NCBI GenBank assembly: GCA_018883075.1 | Contig: VEQU01000005.1 | Span: forward strand, 1 to 64,000 | DNA length: 64,000 nt | Source: Mycobacterium sp. | Lineage (GTDB): Bacteria; Actinomycetota; Actinomycetes; Mycobacteriales; Mycobacteriaceae | Direction: 5' to 3' | Shown here: piece by piece, positions 61,926 to 64,000 of the stretch | Numbering within the stretch: the first letter of the stretch is position 1 | How the letters are laid out: each line of letters begins with the position of its first letter | Notes under the pieces: model-generated | Seen by the model: only the letters and a program-made list of their open reading frames with translations | The model's database searches: none | What the model was told of the DNA's origin: nothing | Program-made: the position numbers and the translations under genes

Positions 61926-63049
61926 CGTTCACCTGATCGCTTCGCCAATACGACGTTGGCGAGAGGTATGCGCATCCGCTGCGGCGATTGCCCGAGGCGG
62001 GCCGCGATCTCGGCCCGGAGCCGGTCCAACACAATCGCGGTGCGGGGGTCATCCGGACCGCTGTTGAGTCCGGTAGCCAGTGACGGTAATGCGCCGGCGG
62101 CGAACACCCCGGCCCACCTGGCGCCGAATGCCGCTGCATCACCCGTGCATTCGTAGTCGTCGAAAAACGCGTCGGGGCCGCAGAACATCTCAAGTCGCTC
62201 GATCGTGAGCCTCGCGAATTCGCCGCTGTCACCAAAGGGCGCAGCGAGTTCGACAGCGCCGCGGCCGAAGTGCGGCATTCCCATCCGGACAGCTTCATCG
62301 GCATCGAGCAGCCCATCCCGCACGAACCCGCTCAACGCCGCCCAAGCGGCGTCGAACATCGGACGATATCCGGCGCTGCCGTCGTCGTCAGCCGCCGGGA
62401 TCACCATGACCAGCCGCGCGCCCGGCCGCATCTCCGCGCCTCGCGCGGAGAGAAAATCCTCCCAGTCGCAGGCGGACTGGCGGGCAAATGCCATTCGGGT
62501 AGCGGCATCGGCGCTGTAGCTGACGTGAACGTGATCGGGTATGTGTGCCGGCGGACTGCTCAGCCACGCCACCGACCATGAACTCCACCCCACAGTGACG
62601 CTCTCCACTGGCATCAACTGTTGGTAGAAGGAGCGCCCGATCGCCATCGGGAATACACCCGGCTGGGATGCATACGACGTCGGATCGCTCCAGAGTGTCT
62701 CGAACAGAGTCGAGAAGTCGTTATCAGGACGGTCGGTGTGCACGACGGTGACCGGTTGGTCGGTGCGCCGGCGCACCCCTCCGATCGCCGCCGCCATCGG
62801 CACCAGCGAGTTGCGTCCTGTTGAACATCCGTAGTCGGCGATAACGACGGGCGCGGCGGACTCTGGCAGGTCGACCACGGCGGCGGCCTGCCGGAGCAGG
62901 TCCACGCCGGGCATCAAGGCGACCGATTGGATCCGCGAATTGCGGTCGTAGATGCCCCCGGGCGCCATCGGCGCGGTTCTCGCCGGGGTGGAGTCCTCTG
63001 TCACGTCGCGGCCACCACCTCTACGCCCGGTCTCGCGGTACGCGAACAC
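61922..63049 (-). CDS. SABATH-family SAM-dependent carboxyl methyltransferase (fatty-acid O-methyltransferase-like)
   Basis: VVIADYGCSTGRNSLVPMAAAI, HTDRPDNDFSTLFETL, GSFYQQLMP-type segment (IGRSFYQQLMPVESVTVGWSSWSVAWLS), DWEDFLSARGAEMRPGARLVMVIP. Confidence 0.8.
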   Translation of the reverse strand: MFAYRETGRRGGGRDVTEDSTPARTAPMAPGGIYDRNSRIQSVALMPGVDLLRQAAAVVDLPESAAPVVIADYGCSTGRNSLVPMAAAIGGVRRRTDQPVTVVHTDRPDNDFSTLFETLWSDPTSYASQPGVFPMAIGRSFYQQLMPVESVTVGWSSWSVAWLSSPPAHIPDHVHVSYSADAATRMAFARQSACDWEDFLSARGAEMRPGARLVMVIPAADDDGSAGYRPMFDAAWAALSGFVRDGLLDADEAVRMGMPHFGRGAVELAAPFGDSGEFARLTIERLEMFCGPDAFFDDYECTGDAAAFGARWAGVFAAGALPSLATGLNSGPDDPRTAIVLDRLRAEIAARLGQSPQRMRIPLANVVLAKRSGER

Positions 63050-63074
63050 GGCGGGAAAGCCGCGAATCGCGGAT

Positions 63075-64000
63075 CTACTTCGTCAGCGCGATGTACTTGA
63101 TGTCCAGGTACTCGTCGATGCCCTCGAAGCCACCCTCGCGGCCGAAGCCGGACTCCTTCACCCCGCCGAACGGCGCAGCCGGATCCGAGATCACCCCGCG
63201 GTTGATACCCACCATCCCGGACTTGATGGACTCGGCCACCCGCAGCGCCCGGTCCAGCGACTGGGTGTAGATGTAGGCCGCCAGGCCGTACTCGGTGTCG
63301 TTGGCGGCGGCGATGCCCTGCTCCTCGGTGTCGAAGCCGACGATCGGGGCGACCGGACCGAAGACCTCCTCTTTGAGGATCCGGGCGTTCGCCGGCACGT
63401 CGGTGAGCACGGTCGCGGGATAGAAGTTGCCCGGCCCGCCGAGGACCTCGCCGCCGACGGCCACCGTGGCACCCTTCTCGACGGCATCGTTCACCAGTTC
63501 CTGGACCGTCTTGACCTGACTGGGGTTGACCAGTGGGCCCAGCTTGGTCGACGGGTCCAAGCCGTTTCCGAGAGTGAACTCCCCCATCTTCTTGACGAAC
63601 TTGTCTGTGAAGTCCTCCAGCAGGTCGCTGGCCACATAGAAACGGTTGGCCGCGGTGCAGGCCTCGCCGCCGTTGCGCATCTTGGCCAGCATCGCGCCCT
63701 CGACCGCGGCGTCGACGTCGGCATCATCGAACACCACGAACGGGGCGTTGCCGCCCAGCTCCATCGAGGTGCGCAGCAGCGCGTCGGCGGACTGTTTCAC
63801 CAATGCCTTGCCCACCCCGGTGGATCCGGTAAAGCTCATCTTGCGCAACCGGCCGTCGTCGATCAGGGCGGTGGTGACGTCGCGGGGCTTGGTGCTCGGC
63901 AGGACCGAGAGCACTCCCTTGGGCAGTCCGGCCTCATCGATCAGCTTGGCCAGCAGCAGCATGGTCAGCGGTGTCTCCTGGGCGGGCTTGACGATCATGG
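63075..64000 (-). CDS. NAD(P)-dependent succinate-semialdehyde dehydrogenase, truncated by window end
   Basis: TMELGGNAPFVVFDDADVDAAVEGAMLAKMRNGGEACTAANRFYV; EEVFGPVAPIVGFDTEEQ; 5' end lies beyond 64000. Confidence 0.9.
   Translation of the reverse strand, partial: MIVKPAQETPLTMLLLAKLIDEAGLPKGVLSVLPSTKPRDVTTALIDDGRLRKMSFTGSTGVGKALVKQSADALLRTSMELGGNAPFVVFDDADVDAAVEGAMLAKMRNGGEACTAANRFYVASDLLEDFTDKFVKKMGEFTLGNGLDPSTKLGPLVNPSQVKTVQELVNDAVEKGATVAVGGEVLGGPGNFYPATVLTDVPANARILKEEVFGPVAPIVGFDTEEQGIAAANDTEYGLAAYIYTQSLDRALRVAESIKSGMVGINRGVISDPAAPFGGVKESGFGREGGFEGIDEYLDIKYIALTK

Overview
This 64-kb window is chromosomal DNA from a high-GC mycobacterium, probably a rapid grower (Mycolicibacterium-like). 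Assignments come from reading the supplied translations and the raw sequence; no searches were run. Much of the gene order matches the M. tuberculosis Rv1007c-Rv0948c region as I remember it: metG, pabB, rsmI, pmt, arcA, a lipoprotein gene, patA, sepX/glpR, rimJ, moeA/glp, galU, 5-FTHF cyclo-ligase, ruc (FmdB-type), an SAF protein, mscL, moaB2, pepD, mprB, mprA, rpmF, an atuA-like/fadE13/accD2/accA2/fadE12 operon, a MoxR/VWA pair, purH, purN, perM, a 34-kDa antigen homolog, sucD, sucC, an M23 peptidase gene, pcrA and chorismate mutase. Accessory material interrupts this order: (i) a type III PKS / ICMT-type methyltransferase / FAD oxidoreductase operon with extra methyltransferases and an MmpL (about 7.4-13.8 kb); (ii) a WXG-like protein / WXG-DUF1023 hydrolase / lipoprotein cassette (15.0-17.5 kb); (iii) an MspA-like porin; (iv) a SABATH carboxyl methyltransferase plus hotdog thioesterase pair (61.5-63.0 kb). 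There is one tRNA-Ala(CGC), and no CRISPR array, prophage or IS element was recognised. The observations I rate highest are: a candidate leaderless Phe/Tyr-rich leader peptide with hairpins upstream of chorismate mutase; the WXG/DUF1023/lipoprotein cassette as a possible type VII effector-immunity unit; a dense control region upstream of the division gene sepX/glpR; a divergent rsmI/pmt promoter with overlapping -10 boxes; and the SABATH-thioesterase operon.
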